64,000 bases of DNA, taken from positions 36,598 through 100,597 of IMG/VR virus record IMGVR_UViG_3300031951_000060; one strand, given 5' to 3'. Below the pieces are notes generated by a model. That model saw only the letters and a program-made list of their open reading frames with translations. It made no database searches and was not told the origin of the DNA. Shown in pieces: positions 36,065 through 44,264 of the stretch. A program made the translations under genes and the position numbers. This DNA comes from a virus. Each line of letters opens with the position of its first letter. Position 1 is the stretch's first letter.

Positions 36065-36598
36065 ATGACCTGTATTGCAGTAGTTCGTGATAAAGTAAAT
36101 AATAAAATTTGGATGGCTGGCGATAGAGGCGTATCCGATGATAATACTATTAATGTATGCTCAAGTTCCAAGATATGGAAAAAAGACGGGTATTTATTTG
36201 GGTATGCTGGCTCTATGGATGGCGATAGGTTAAAGCATCTATTTGTTCCCCCAACATTTGATGGCAGGGGCAGCATAGACAAATTTATGTATAGTAAATT
36301 CCTTAAAGCACTTAGAAAATTTTATGAGGAGTGGTGGGTTGATACCTCATCGTCATCAGATTTTGGCATGCTGATTTGTGTCAGAGGTAAAATATATGAA
36401 CATAATGCAGGAGATATGTCTTTAACACAATATGATCAAGACTATTTAGCAATGGGTTCTGGTGGGGATTTAGCATTAGGCTCTTTATATTCAACACAAA
36501 AGCAAAAGGATGCAAGAAAAAGAGCAGTATTAGCAGTTAACGCTGCCCTTGCACATTCTATGTCTTGCAAAGGCCCTATTGACATTCTAAGCATTTAG
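36065..36598 (+). CDS. Ntn hydrolase, HslV/proteasome beta-like
   Basis: A 177-residue protein. The N-terminus MTCIAVVRDK then AGDRGVSDDN and SSSKIWKKDGYLFGYAGSMDGDRL follows the HslV pattern: nucleophilic Thr2 exposed after Met removal, the Asp of GD, Lys near 38, and the GYAG strand. The end GPIDILSI is proteasome-like. HslV forms ring proteases with HslU, which is not encoded here. A small family of such genes exists in phages; role may be prohead or host protein cleavage. Confidence 0.75.
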   Translation: MTCIAVVRDKVNNKIWMAGDRGVSDDNTINVCSSSKIWKKDGYLFGYAGSMDGDRLKHLFVPPTFDGRGSIDKFMYSKFLKALRKFYEEWWVDTSSSSDFGMLICVRGKIYEHNAGDMSLTQYDQDYLAMGSGGDLALGSLYSTQKQKDARKRAVLAVNAALAHSMSCKGPIDILSI

Positions 36599-36607
36599 GG
36601 GTATACT
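36579..36607 (+). promoter_or_regulatory. Consensus promoter, leaderless start
   Basis: TTGACA (36579-36584), 17-base spacer, TATACT (36602-36607); the ATG at 36614 is exactly at the predicted +1. One of the clearest leaderless promoters in the window. Confidence 0.8.
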
Positions 36608-36613
36608 AAATAT

Positions 36614-36817
36614 ATGAATCATATGGGTATGGAAGACTTGTCTCCAGACGAGCAAGAGTTTGGTATTTGGCTGCAAAGCGGTATTGAAAGAGGATGGATA
36701 AGCAATCCTTATTGTCACACGCACGACGGTGGCTATGAATACATGAGTGAAGAAGAATTGTCAGAGTGGGAAGATGGCGGAGACCCATGTGAGCATGTAG
36801 TTAGGATTTTTATATAA
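36614..36817 (+). CDS. Hypothetical acidic protein
   Basis: A 67-residue protein with acidic, Trp-containing composition (DLSPDEQEFGIWLQSG, EEELSEWEDGGDP) and Cys/His that could bind metal. Driven by its own strong leaderless promoter; stop overlaps the next start. Similar short acidic proteins are frequent in actinophages. Function unknown. Confidence 0.6.
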   Translation: MNHMGMEDLSPDEQEFGIWLQSGIERGWISNPYCHTHDGGYEYMSEEELSEWEDGGDPCEHVVRIFI

Positions 36818-37815
36818 TGAAAAAACTTTTTGTTTTAGCAATTGCATTATTACTATTTCCTGTAAATGCTCATGCCACTGGAAATATAGTTGATGCTACT
36901 GGAAATATTTTTCTTGCTCCATTAAGATATCAAGAATTAAATACAAAATATGAAGATTGGGAAAATCCCCCATGTGGAGCATCGCTTATTACCCCACAAA
37001 TTGCAGTAACTGCTGCACACTGTGTTCTTTATGTTGGACAGGGTACTGGCTTTAAGAGCGGGGAAGTTTGGATTCAAGAGCCTGGCAAGAATAAGTCTAA
37101 TCAATCTGCAAATAGGGCTAAAGTTACTAAAATTATTTATCCAAAAGATCTGTCTGCAAATCAGTGGAAGGTCCCATACCACGATATTGCATTTTTAATT
37201 TTGTCTAAGCCATTAGTTGATAAAGTTCAGTTTGAAGTGGCAACTCTTGAAGAGGTTAGGTCATTAATTGATAACTCCTCAACATTATATGGATATGGTC
37301 ATTTTTTTGGAGATCTTTCAGCATTAGAGTCATGGAGAACAAGTTCTAATAAGTTTCCTCATGCTGATCCAAGAAGAGGTACTGTGACTGCTGTTAAAAA
37401 TGGTCCACACAATAAAGATATTTGGATAGGATTTCCATATACAATATATTATAAGGTACCACCATGCCGTGGTAATCATGGTTCTGGGACACCAATTACT
37501 GCAATAATTGATGGTAAGGAAAAATTAGTTGGTATTGAGGGGTCGTCTTCTGGATGGTCTTGCGATAATAATCCTTACTCTAACATTGTACGTGCTATGG
37601 TTGTGGCTAATTATTTAGAATTAATTAAAGATATTGTTGATAATACAAAGACAAATAGTGTTGAATCAGAAATTAAAAAAGAGAGTACAAATATAAAAAC
37701 AAATAAAGAAAAAATTGTTTTTGTTTGTCAAAATAAAAAAGGCAATAAGATAACATCATACAGGTATAGTGCAAACAATATTAAATGTCCTAGAGGTTAT
37801 TCTTTAATTAAATAA
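36817..37815 (+). CDS. Secreted trypsin-like serine protease
   Basis: A 332-residue S1-family protein. Residues 1-20 form a signal peptide (MKK, hydrophobic core, AHA). The triad is visible as TAAHC (His68), HDIAFL (Asp123) and CRGNHGSGTPI (Ser223). The last differs from the usual GDSGGP. After the protease domain, a Lys/Asn linker leads to a small C-terminal domain with two Cys (VFVCQNKKGNKI...KCPRGYSLI). Exported from the infected cell, it could trim surface proteins or serve in lysis. No Shine-Dalgarno is obvious. Confidence 0.82.
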   Translation: MKKLFVLAIALLLFPVNAHATGNIVDATGNIFLAPLRYQELNTKYEDWENPPCGASLITPQIAVTAAHCVLYVGQGTGFKSGEVWIQEPGKNKSNQSANRAKVTKIIYPKDLSANQWKVPYHDIAFLILSKPLVDKVQFEVATLEEVRSLIDNSSTLYGYGHFFGDLSALESWRTSSNKFPHADPRRGTVTAVKNGPHNKDIWIGFPYTIYYKVPPCRGNHGSGTPITAIIDGKEKLVGIEGSSSGWSCDNNPYSNIVRAMVVANYLELIKDIVDNTKTNSVESEIKKESTNIKTNKEKIVFVCQNKKGNKITSYRYSANNIKCPRGYSLIK

Positions 37816-37818
37816 CTA

Positions 37819-37890
37819 TGGTCTGTGGCGCAATGGCAGCGCAATCGGCTGTTAACCGATGGGTTGTAGGTTCGAATCCTACCAGACCAG
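37819..37890 (+). tRNA. tRNA-Asn (GTT)
   Basis: Full cloverleaf: acceptor TGGTCTG with CAGACCA, anticodon loop CTGTTAA giving GTT, T-arm GTAGG-TTCGAAT-CCTAC. No CCA encoded. First of four tandem tRNAs. Confidence 0.93.
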
Positions 37891-37893
37891 CAA

Positions 37894-37967
37894 GGTCCGT
37901 TAGTTCAGTTGGTTAGAACGCTACCCTGTCACGGTAGAGGTCACGAGTTCAAGTCTCGTACGGATCG
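37894..37967 (+). tRNA. tRNA-Asp (GTC)
   Basis: Acceptor GGTCCGT with ACGGATC, anticodon GTC in the loop CTGTCAC, T-arm ACGAG-TTCAAGT-CTCGT. Three bases after tRNA-Asn. No CCA encoded. Confidence 0.93.
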
Positions 37968-37971
37968 CTTT

Positions 37972-38043
37972 GGCACTATCGTCTATCGGTTAGGACATCG
38001 CCCTTTCACGGCGGAAAGACGGGTTCGATTCCCGTTAGTGCTA
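37972..38043 (+). tRNA. tRNA-Glu (TTC)
   Basis: Acceptor GGCACTA with TAGTGCT, anticodon stem CGCCC/GGCGG-type around TTC, T-arm ACGGG-TTCGATT-CCCGT. Typical actinobacterial tRNA-Glu shape (TCGTCTATCGGTTAGGA D-arm). Confidence 0.93.
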
Positions 38044-38044
38044 C

Positions 38045-38116
38045 GCCTTCGTAACTCAGTGGTAGAGTATCCGCCTTGTAAGCGGAAAGTCGTCAGTTCA
38101 ATCCTGACCGAAGGCT
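38045..38116 (+). tRNA. tRNA-Thr (TGT)
   Basis: Acceptor GCCTTCG with CGAAGGC, anticodon loop CTTGTAA giving TGT, T-arm GTCAG-TTCAATC-CTGAC. One base after tRNA-Glu. A promoter begins directly after it. Confidence 0.93.
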
Positions 38117-38117
38117 C

Positions 38118-38126
38118 TGGTATAAT
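38118..38126 (+). promoter_or_regulatory. Extended -10 promoter (TGGTATAAT)
   Basis: Starts two bases after tRNA-Thr and ends ten bases before the carbamoyltransferase ATG, so the leader would be about three bases. Confidence 0.6.
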
Positions 38127-38135
38127 GGAAAACAT

Positions 38136-39587
38136 ATGCGTATATTAGGTATTAATGAAACAACACATGATGCATCTATAACATTAATTGATGATGCAAA
38201 GATAATTTTTGCTGGGCATGCTGAAAGATTTAGTAAACAAAAAAATGATTGGTTTACTAATGATGAGTTAATAGATTATGCGTTGTCATTTGGAAAACCA
38301 GACACAATAGCATATTATGAAAATAGATGGTTAAAAAAGGCCAGAATCTTGACTCGTGGAGGTTTCGGTGGCAATAAGCCATACTATCTAGAACGAAAAG
38401 ATCTTAGGTGGATTCCTCGTGAATCTTTTAGCCATCATTATTCTCATGCTTCAGCAGGTTACTATACAAGTAAATTTAATGATGCAGTTATAGTAGTTCT
38501 TGATGCCATTGGAGAATATAACACTTCTACTATTTGGGTTGGCGAAGGCACAAAAATTAGACAGGTATATAAAAAGAATTATCCGTATAGTTTTGGATTA
38601 TTCTATTCTGCTTTTACGCAGTTGGTTGGACTAAAGCCAAACGAAGAAGAATACATATTCATGGGAATGGCTGCTTATGGAGACTGGACAAGATATTATT
38701 CAAAAATTAAAGAATATTTTCCACATGTAGATATTCAAAAATATAATTTTCATAAAGGAATATATGATTGGGATGAGATAATAGATGATCAAGCAAAATT
38801 TGATATTGCTGCTGCTGTACAAAAGGTATATGAAGATAGGCTTGTAAACTTTATGGCAAAAGCACAACAACTAACTGGAAAAAGGAATTTGGTTTTTATG
38901 GGCGGATGCGCCTTAAACTGTGCAGCGAACACAATGCTTTGGAGAATGTTTGATGATGTTTGGATTATGCCAAACCCAGGCGATGCAGGATCTTCTCTTG
39001 GCGCTGCAGCCGCAGCCTATGGAAAACATTTAGATTGGAATCATCCATATCTAGGATATGATTTAGGTGGAAAATATCCAGTAACAGAAATAATTACTGG
39101 CTTGGTTAGGGATAAAATTGTAGCAGTGGCAACTGGAAAAGCAGAATATGGCCCAAGAGCATTGGGAAATAGAAGTATACTAGCAGACCCCAGGGATCCA
39201 AGCATTAAGGATAAAGTAAACCTAATTAAGAAGAGAGAACTTTTTAGACCATTTGCTCCAGTAGTTATGGAGGAATATGCACACAAATGGTTTAAAATGA
39301 ATTTTACAAGCCCTTATATGCAATATGCTGTTGAGTGTTTGCAACCAGACAAGATACCTGCCGTTATACATAAAGATGGAACTTCAAGGGTACAGACAGT
39401 AAATAAAGATCAGCATCCAGGTCTGTATGAAGTTTTGTCAAATTGGTATGCTATGACTGGAGTTCCTATATTACTTAACACTAGTTTAAATATAAAGGGG
39501 CAGCCATTAATTAATGATGAACAAGATATAATTAATTGGGAAAATCAGTATAATTTTAAAATTATTGGTGGTGGTAATAATGTTTAA
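38136..39587 (+). CDS. Carbamoyltransferase, NodU/CmcH family
   Basis: A 483-residue protein. The N-terminal Kae1/YrdC-type ATPase fold shows LGINETTHDASI, HAERFSKQKND, HHYSHASAGYY (metal-binding His), VLDAIGEYNTST and MGGCALNC near 254-262. The C-terminal part has GPRALGNRSILADPRD and LFRPFAPVV. The family moves a carbamoyl group from carbamoyl phosphate to a hydroxyl via carbamoyl-adenylate, as on Nod factors, antibiotics and some modified phage bases. Acceptor unknown; neighbours (SGNH hydrolases, dioxygenase, glycosyltransferase) suggest a sugar-containing product. Near-leaderless promoter upstream. Confidence 0.88.
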   Translation: MRILGINETTHDASITLIDDAKIIFAGHAERFSKQKNDWFTNDELIDYALSFGKPDTIAYYENRWLKKARILTRGGFGGNKPYYLERKDLRWIPRESFSHHYSHASAGYYTSKFNDAVIVVLDAIGEYNTSTIWVGEGTKIRQVYKKNYPYSFGLFYSAFTQLVGLKPNEEEYIFMGMAAYGDWTRYYSKIKEYFPHVDIQKYNFHKGIYDWDEIIDDQAKFDIAAAVQKVYEDRLVNFMAKAQQLTGKRNLVFMGGCALNCAANTMLWRMFDDVWIMPNPGDAGSSLGAAAAAYGKHLDWNHPYLGYDLGGKYPVTEIITGLVRDKIVAVATGKAEYGPRALGNRSILADPRDPSIKDKVNLIKKRELFRPFAPVVMEEYAHKWFKMNFTSPYMQYAVECLQPDKIPAVIHKDGTSRVQTVNKDQHPGLYEVLSNWYAMTGVPILLNTSLNIKGQPLINDEQDIINWENQYNFKIIGGGNNV

Positions 39588-39669
39588 AAAAATAAAAACA
39601 TGGATATTGAGGTATAGAGCAAAAAAGGCAATAAAAAAAATAAATAATGACAGAAATTGGATATATTGA
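39580..39669 (+). CDS. Short basic peptide
   Basis: A 29-residue open frame starting inside the end of the carbamoyltransferase gene and ending with TGATG overlap into the next ATG. It is Lys/Arg/Ile-rich with the look of an amphipathic helix. The tight overlaps at both ends favour a real coupled gene. Confidence 0.4.
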   Translation: MFKKIKTWILRYRAKKAIKKINNDRNWIY

Positions 39670-40592
39670 TGAACGATAAAGAAGAATACTTTAAAAAACA
39701 AAAAAAGTCATTATTAAAAACAAATCAGGTAAAACGATTTTGGACTATAGATGAGTATGGTCATGGATTTTTTTTACCAATGACAAGAACAAGAGACTTC
39801 GAGCCTATTTATAATGGTAAGTTAGACAGCCTAAAGCCTAACGAAACCTACACCTCTATGTGGGCAGAATTTGATACAAATCCAAATATGGTAGATGATT
39901 ATTCAATATCATATAAAATGAACAAAGATGGTTTTAGGTCTGATAACTTTATTAAAAAACATGAAGGGCTTCACATCTTGTTTGCGGGGTGCTCAGAAAC
40001 TTTTGGCTCTGCTGCAAATCTAAATGATGTTTGGGCAAAGATGTGCTATGATAAAATTAGTTCTTATAAGAGGGTTTCTGGATATTTTAATATAGGTCAT
40101 CCTGGCGCCAGTATGTTCACTATATTAAACCAAATATTAGTTTATATAGAAAATTATGGCAGTCCAGACTTGCTTTTATTAAATGTACCTAATTTTGAAA
40201 GAACATACGGATGGAGTTTTGATCATAATCAAATAATGCAAGAAACAGATCAAGGCATTCACTCTAATAAGAAAAAATATTTTGATCGAATATTTCAAAA
40301 CGCATACTTGTATTGGACGTTAGAAAGAATGTGCAAGATCATGAATATAAAACTAATCTGGTCATGTTGGCAGCAGGTAGATGCCTTTAATATTGAATTT
40401 CTTGATATTTTTAATAATTATATTTCTATTACCAATGCAGAGGACTTTGGCAAGTATCATATGGAAAATTGGGATAAATATAAAGACATACCTTATTCCT
40501 TAGTTAGAAGAGATGCCCAGCACCACGGTACATTTATTCATAGATATTGGGCAGACAAATTTATTGAAGCAGTGAACAATTATGAAATTTGA
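39669..40592 (+). CDS. SGNH/GDSL-type hydrolase-like protein A
   Basis: A 307-residue protein; ATG 39669 is preferred to the TTG 12 bases before. Block I is FAGCSETFGS (Ser near 107), a glycine block NIGHPGAS follows, then PDLLLLNVPN, and RRDAQHHGTFIHRYWAD near the C-terminus supplies the Asp-x-x-His pair. SGNH enzymes are esterases or acyltransferases acting on sugar O-acyl groups. Paralogous to the next gene. Probably modifies the same product as the carbamoyltransferase. Confidence 0.7.
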   Translation: MNDKEEYFKKQKKSLLKTNQVKRFWTIDEYGHGFFLPMTRTRDFEPIYNGKLDSLKPNETYTSMWAEFDTNPNMVDDYSISYKMNKDGFRSDNFIKKHEGLHILFAGCSETFGSAANLNDVWAKMCYDKISSYKRVSGYFNIGHPGASMFTILNQILVYIENYGSPDLLLLNVPNFERTYGWSFDHNQIMQETDQGIHSNKKKYFDRIFQNAYLYWTLERMCKIMNIKLIWSCWQQVDAFNIEFLDIFNNYISITNAEDFGKYHMENWDKYKDIPYSLVRRDAQHHGTFIHRYWADKFIEAVNNYEI

Positions 40593-41547
40593 TTTGTATA
40601 CAGAATACTTATCTAAACTTAAGGCTAATGATGACTTTGTTAGTATAATGGAGGCAAGGGTTGAGTCAATCCTAAAAAATTTTCAACAGTCTGCAATGAA
40701 TCACCCGTTTGCTAGTAAGGGAAAAAATTTTTTACCTATATACGATATAGATAGGATTTTGGAAAGTAATCAAAAATATTATTCACTAAATTCTGAAAGG
40801 CTGGACAGTTCTTATTTAAACAACAAAGACATTGAATACAGTTTAAACAATGAAGGATTTCGTGGAGATGATTTTAAAAGCAATCATGAAGGCTTGCATG
40901 TTTTATTTGCAGGATGTTCAGAAACTTTCGGAAACTCATCAAGAATAGAAGATAACTGGTCTCATATTGTTTATGAATATTTAAAAGAAAAAAATAAAAT
41001 GTCTGGATATTTTAATGTAGGATTTCCAGGTGGAAACATAGAGATAATAATTCATCAAATTATGAACTATATCTTGAGATATGGGGCACCCGATATTTTA
41101 TTAATTATTTTTCCCAATATAGAAAGAAAAATTTGTTGGGTAGACAATAAGTTTAAATTAAAAAATAAAAAAACTGAAATAGAATTAAATACAAATTTGT
41201 CAGACGATCAAAAACAATATTTTGAGGATTTATATAGTGCATGTTTGACCTATATGCAACTATCCTTGTTTTGTAAAATATTAAAAATTAAACTTCTATT
41301 TTCTACTTATGATAGCGTAGACTCTCTTGGAATTAAAACTTTGTTTAATTTCCCCGAATTTATCTCTATCAATAATAGTAATGATTTTATGAAATATGCA
41401 CAAACCTTAACCGAATATGAAAAAAGAGAAGATTTATTCATACGCAGAGATAATAGTCATAGAGGAGTTGCCTTTCATAAATTTTGGGCAAAAAGGTTTA
41501 TTGACAAATTAGAGGATGATGGTATAATATATAAGGAGGAGAAATAA
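40582..41547 (+). CDS. SGNH/GDSL-type hydrolase-like protein B
   Basis: A 321-residue paralogue of the preceding gene, overlapping it by 11 bases. Shared blocks: LHVLFAGCSETFGNSS, GYFNVGFPGGNIE, PDILLIIFPNIERK and RRDNSHRGVAFHKFWAKRF with Asp-x-x-His. The tandem pair suggests duplication and either a heteromer or two acyl specificities. It ends at the ribosome site of the next gene. Confidence 0.7.
   Translation: MKFDLYTEYLSKLKANDDFVSIMEARVESILKNFQQSAMNHPFASKGKNFLPIYDIDRILESNQKYYSLNSERLDSSYLNNKDIEYSLNNEGFRGDDFKSNHEGLHVLFAGCSETFGNSSRIEDNWSHIVYEYLKEKNKMSGYFNVGFPGGNIEIIIHQIMNYILRYGAPDILLIIFPNIERKICWVDNKFKLKNKKTEIELNTNLSDDQKQYFEDLYSACLTYMQLSLFCKILKIKLLFSTYDSVDSLGIKTLFNFPEFISINNSNDFMKYAQTLTEYEKREDLFIRRDNSHRGVAFHKFWAKRFIDKLEDDGIIYKEEK
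41520..41528 (+). promoter_or_regulatory. Extended -10 promoter (TGGTATAAT)
   Basis: Located inside the end of SGNH gene B, followed by AAGGAGGA and the ATG at 41547. It may start a second transcript for the dioxygenase-ferredoxin group. Confidence 0.55.
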
Positions 41548-42434
41548 TGGAACTTATTGGACACCCGCTTTTAAGAAACTACCCTGGAAATATTGACACA
41601 GATATTGAGTGGCACTATATATCTAAAGAAGATTATATGGAGATGGAGTCAATACTTACTGAAGGTGTTACCTTTTTTGATCCATTTATTATTGATAATT
41701 TTTATCCTCAAGACATGTTTGATGAATTAGTGTCAATTTGTAATTCTTTTGATCTTTCCAAAATAGATTATTCTAATCAAATGAATAAATGGGAACAGGT
41801 TGTTAATATACCTCAAAAATTTATCGATTATGCAGTAAATAAAATAAGAGATGCTTTAGGCACATCAGATATTCACTATGCCTATCATATGTATGCACAT
41901 CATCAAATAACTTCAGAGGGCAGAGTTCCAAAACTTCCATTACATATAGACTGGGCACCAGGCGCATATATGGTAGATCTTCATATTGGAGGCAATCGTG
42001 ATTGGGGCTTTGTTGCAAGATATGAAAACTTTATCACTAAGCCAAATCAGGCTGTCATTTGTCAACCACAGTTTGACTTTCACTATAGACCCAAGTGGAA
42101 CTCTCAAGATACAAATGAATATTATCAGGCACTATTTTTTCATCTTGTTAATAGAAATAACTGGTCTATTCCAAATGAGTCTATTAAGCAGAACAGATCA
42201 GACTATCTAAATTCTAAATATAATTTTGGAATAGACTTTAGAGAAACTGAAATTTTTAAAAATTTTCAAGAGCAAAGAAATTTAATTTTTAACAGATTGT
42301 ATACAAGATCTATGATGGCAAAAGGATTGCCCCTGCCTCCGTGGGACGAAATTCCTTCTGAGCAAGACACCAATATACATCAAAGAAAGGGAGTAATCCC
42401 TGCAAACAATATAAATCAGAATGAGGAGAAGTGA
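41547..42434 (+). CDS. 2OG-Fe(II) dioxygenase-like protein
   Basis: A 295-residue protein with strong ribosome site. LPLHIDWAPGAYMVDLHIGG gives H133-x-D135, and ICQPQFDFHYRPKW gives distal His179 and Arg181, the iron and 2-oxoglutarate ligands of the jelly-roll dioxygenases. The N-terminus has FFDPFIIDNFYPQDMFDELV, the entry pattern of prolyl-hydroxylase-like proteins. It probably hydroxylates a protein, lipid or sugar component made by this gene group. A ferredoxin is encoded shortly after, though 2OG enzymes do not need one. Confidence 0.65.
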   Translation: MELIGHPLLRNYPGNIDTDIEWHYISKEDYMEMESILTEGVTFFDPFIIDNFYPQDMFDELVSICNSFDLSKIDYSNQMNKWEQVVNIPQKFIDYAVNKIRDALGTSDIHYAYHMYAHHQITSEGRVPKLPLHIDWAPGAYMVDLHIGGNRDWGFVARYENFITKPNQAVICQPQFDFHYRPKWNSQDTNEYYQALFFHLVNRNNWSIPNESIKQNRSDYLNSKYNFGIDFRETEIFKNFQEQRNLIFNRLYTRSMMAKGLPLPPWDEIPSEQDTNIHQRKGVIPANNINQNEEK

Positions 42435-42437
42435 TTG

Positions 42438-42638
42438 ATGGAATCAAGTAAAAAAAGTTTAATAAAAACTATAAGTTGGGAATCTTTCCATTTAATAGGA
42501 GTTGCTGGAGTAATTTATTTATTTACAGGTGAATGGGAATATGCAAGCCTAGGAGCACTAATATATATAGGATGGGAAGCAATTGGTTACTATATTCATG
42601 AAAGAGTATGGGCAAAGTTTGGGAATAGGGTAAAATAA
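42438..42638 (+). CDS. DUF2061 membrane protein A
   Basis: A 66-residue protein; ATG 42438 follows GAGGAG. SLIKTISWESFHLIGVAGVIYLFTG then YYIHERVWAKFG fits DUF2061, a two-helix membrane family often found in bacteria next to sulfate activation genes (cysN/cysC). A second copy lies at 48081, beside an APS kinase-type gene. Possibly related to sulfate or PAPS handling. Confidence 0.75.
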   Translation: MESSKKSLIKTISWESFHLIGVAGVIYLFTGEWEYASLGALIYIGWEAIGYYIHERVWAKFGNRVK

Positions 42639-42748
42639 TGAGAATTAAAATTATTAAATTTGTTGTAAAACTATTGGGATACGAATGGTCTGGTGATAAT
42701 CTTAATTTGCCAGTTTGGCAGGTAAAGGCTAAGAAGAAGGGCAAGTAA
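42638..42748 (+). CDS. Short basic peptide
   Basis: A 36-residue open frame, with its ATG overlapping the stop of DUF2061 A and its TAA overlapping the ferredoxin ATG. Hydrophobic-basic N-terminus and KAKKKGK tail. Coupling at both ends supports expression; function unknown. Confidence 0.5.
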   Translation: MRIKIIKFVVKLLGYEWSGDNLNLPVWQVKAKKKGK

Positions 42749-43053
42749 TGCCCTACGTTATTTCTAGCGCATGCATAGATATAAAGGATAAGTCCTGTAT
42801 CGAAGAGTGTCCTGTTGATTGCATTTATGAGGGTAACAGGATGATGTATATAAATCAGGATGAGTGTATTGATTGTGGGGCATGTATGCCAGTGTGCCCA
42901 ACAGAAGCAATATATTGGGAAGACGACCTTCCTGAATCTGAAAAAAAATTCAAACGAATTAATACTGAATTTTTTATACCAATAGGAAATTTGCAGGGAG
43001 CAAGAAATCAAATTGACAAAGATATGGATCATCCAGAAGTAAAGGATACATAA
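42748..43053 (+). CDS. fdxA: FdxA-type 7Fe/8Fe ferredoxin
   Basis: A 101-residue ferredoxin. Eight Cys are arranged as C9-x7-C17-x3-C21-x3-C25 and C40-x2-C43-x2-C46-x3-C50, the pattern of actinobacterial FdxA with one 3Fe-4S and one 4Fe-4S cluster. The phrases CIEECPVDCIYEG and DECIDCGACMPVCP are nearly those of mycobacterial FdxA. It carries low-potential electrons, perhaps for an oxygenase, or substitutes for a host ferredoxin during infection. The C-terminal half is the usual FdxA tail. Confidence 0.93.
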   Translation: MPYVISSACIDIKDKSCIEECPVDCIYEGNRMMYINQDECIDCGACMPVCPTEAIYWEDDLPESEKKFKRINTEFFIPIGNLQGARNQIDKDMDHPEVKDT

Positions 43054-43054
43054 A

Positions 43055-43237
43055 GTGCCGAAGTATGAGTATTGCTGTAATAGATGTGAAAAATTTTATA
43101 TCATAGAACGATCAATCAATGAAGACGACCCTGGATATAAGTGTACACTGTGTCAAGAAAATTTAATAAGGGTTTATAGTTCTGTGGGGGTGATTTTTAA
43201 TGGTTCTGGATTTTACAAAACAGATAACAAAAAATAA
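43055..43237 (+). CDS. FmdB-type zinc ribbon protein
   Basis: A 60-residue protein with GTG start one base after ferredoxin. PKYEYCCNRC, CTLC and the closing GVIFNGSGFYKTD match the FmdB family of small zinc ribbons, usually proposed as regulators. Overlaps the glycosyltransferase by 38 bases. Confidence 0.78.
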   Translation: MPKYEYCCNRCEKFYIIERSINEDDPGYKCTLCQENLIRVYSSVGVIFNGSGFYKTDNKK

Positions 43238-44264
43238 AGAAAAAAGAATATACGTTATGATTCCAACACTTTTTGATGACTCTATTTATGGAACTGTGCT
43301 TGACGCAATAGACAAGGCTACTTATCCAGAAAGATTGACTTTTGGCCTATCTATTCAAGGGGTAAGCAATATAGATTTTTCAACTATAAAAAATGAAAAA
43401 CGTATTCTATTTCTTGATAAAAATATTGCCTATGGAGTTGGAAAAACAAGATATCATTTGCAGCAACTACATAATGATGAGGACTATATTCTAAGTATTG
43501 ACTGCCATACAGGATTTCAGGATGGATGGGACGTTTCTTTAATAGAAGAGCATTCTAAGTTGGGCAGCGACAAGGCAGTAATAACACAATTTTTGTATGA
43601 TACCTTTGCAGATAAAAAATATGCAAAATCTAAATATGTATACTCTGAAACAGATAATTGGTGTGTTATGTATTTGCCACATGCTGATCTTAAAAATGTT
43701 TCTTTTGTTACTGGAAGTAATAAAACACAACGGGCAGCGCCACACTTTTTATTTGCCACAAAAGAATTCGCAAAAATACCATATCCATATATGTATTTTT
43801 GGGGGGACGAAGACTCTATGCTTTCTATAAAATTATATTGCAATGGTTTTGATATGTATGAATTAGAAAGCACTTTTTTAACTACAGTTTCTAAGGATAA
43901 GTGGTCTTGCATTAGAAGAACTCAGTGGTTTTGGACTGCAGCCTCAAAATATACAACACAATATAATATTAAAAATTTACCAAATCATATACATGATGAA
44001 GCATTAGGGGAAAAGGCGCTATTTGAATATGATTATCATGACTTAGAGTATTCCTATCATTTACTAAATTCTGAAAAAAATGATGGGGTAAACCTTTCAT
44101 TTGAATTTGCTAATTTGCTTGAAAACGGCTATAATGATATACTAAAGGAAGACTGGAGGGGTCCAGTCCGTTCCCTGTGGGACTATTTAAAATTTCATAA
44201 CATAACAACAGAACAATTAAATAATACAATTAGTCTATTGAGAAAAAGGTCGGGTAAAATATGA
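43200..44264 (+). CDS. Glycosyltransferase, GT60/GlcNAc-transferase-like (copy 1)
   Basis: A 354-residue GT-A-type protein. KRIYVMIPTLFDDSIYGTVLDAI starts the Rossmann-like core, YILSIDCHTGFQDGWD near 99-114 supplies the Asp-x-His metal motif, and YFWGDEDSMLSIKLYCNGFDMY near 200-222 the acceptor-site acids. This matches the [Skp1-type] GlcNAc transferase family (PF11397). A paralogue lies on the opposite strand at 50094. The likely product is a sugar-decorated surface or virion protein. Confidence 0.78.
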   Translation: MVLDFTKQITKNKEKRIYVMIPTLFDDSIYGTVLDAIDKATYPERLTFGLSIQGVSNIDFSTIKNEKRILFLDKNIAYGVGKTRYHLQQLHNDEDYILSIDCHTGFQDGWDVSLIEEHSKLGSDKAVITQFLYDTFADKKYAKSKYVYSETDNWCVMYLPHADLKNVSFVTGSNKTQRAAPHFLFATKEFAKIPYPYMYFWGDEDSMLSIKLYCNGFDMYELESTFLTTVSKDKWSCIRRTQWFWTAASKYTTQYNIKNLPNHIHDEALGEKALFEYDYHDLEYSYHLLNSEKNDGVNLSFEFANLLENGYNDILKEDWRGPVRSLWDYLKFHNITTEQLNNTISLLRKRSGKI

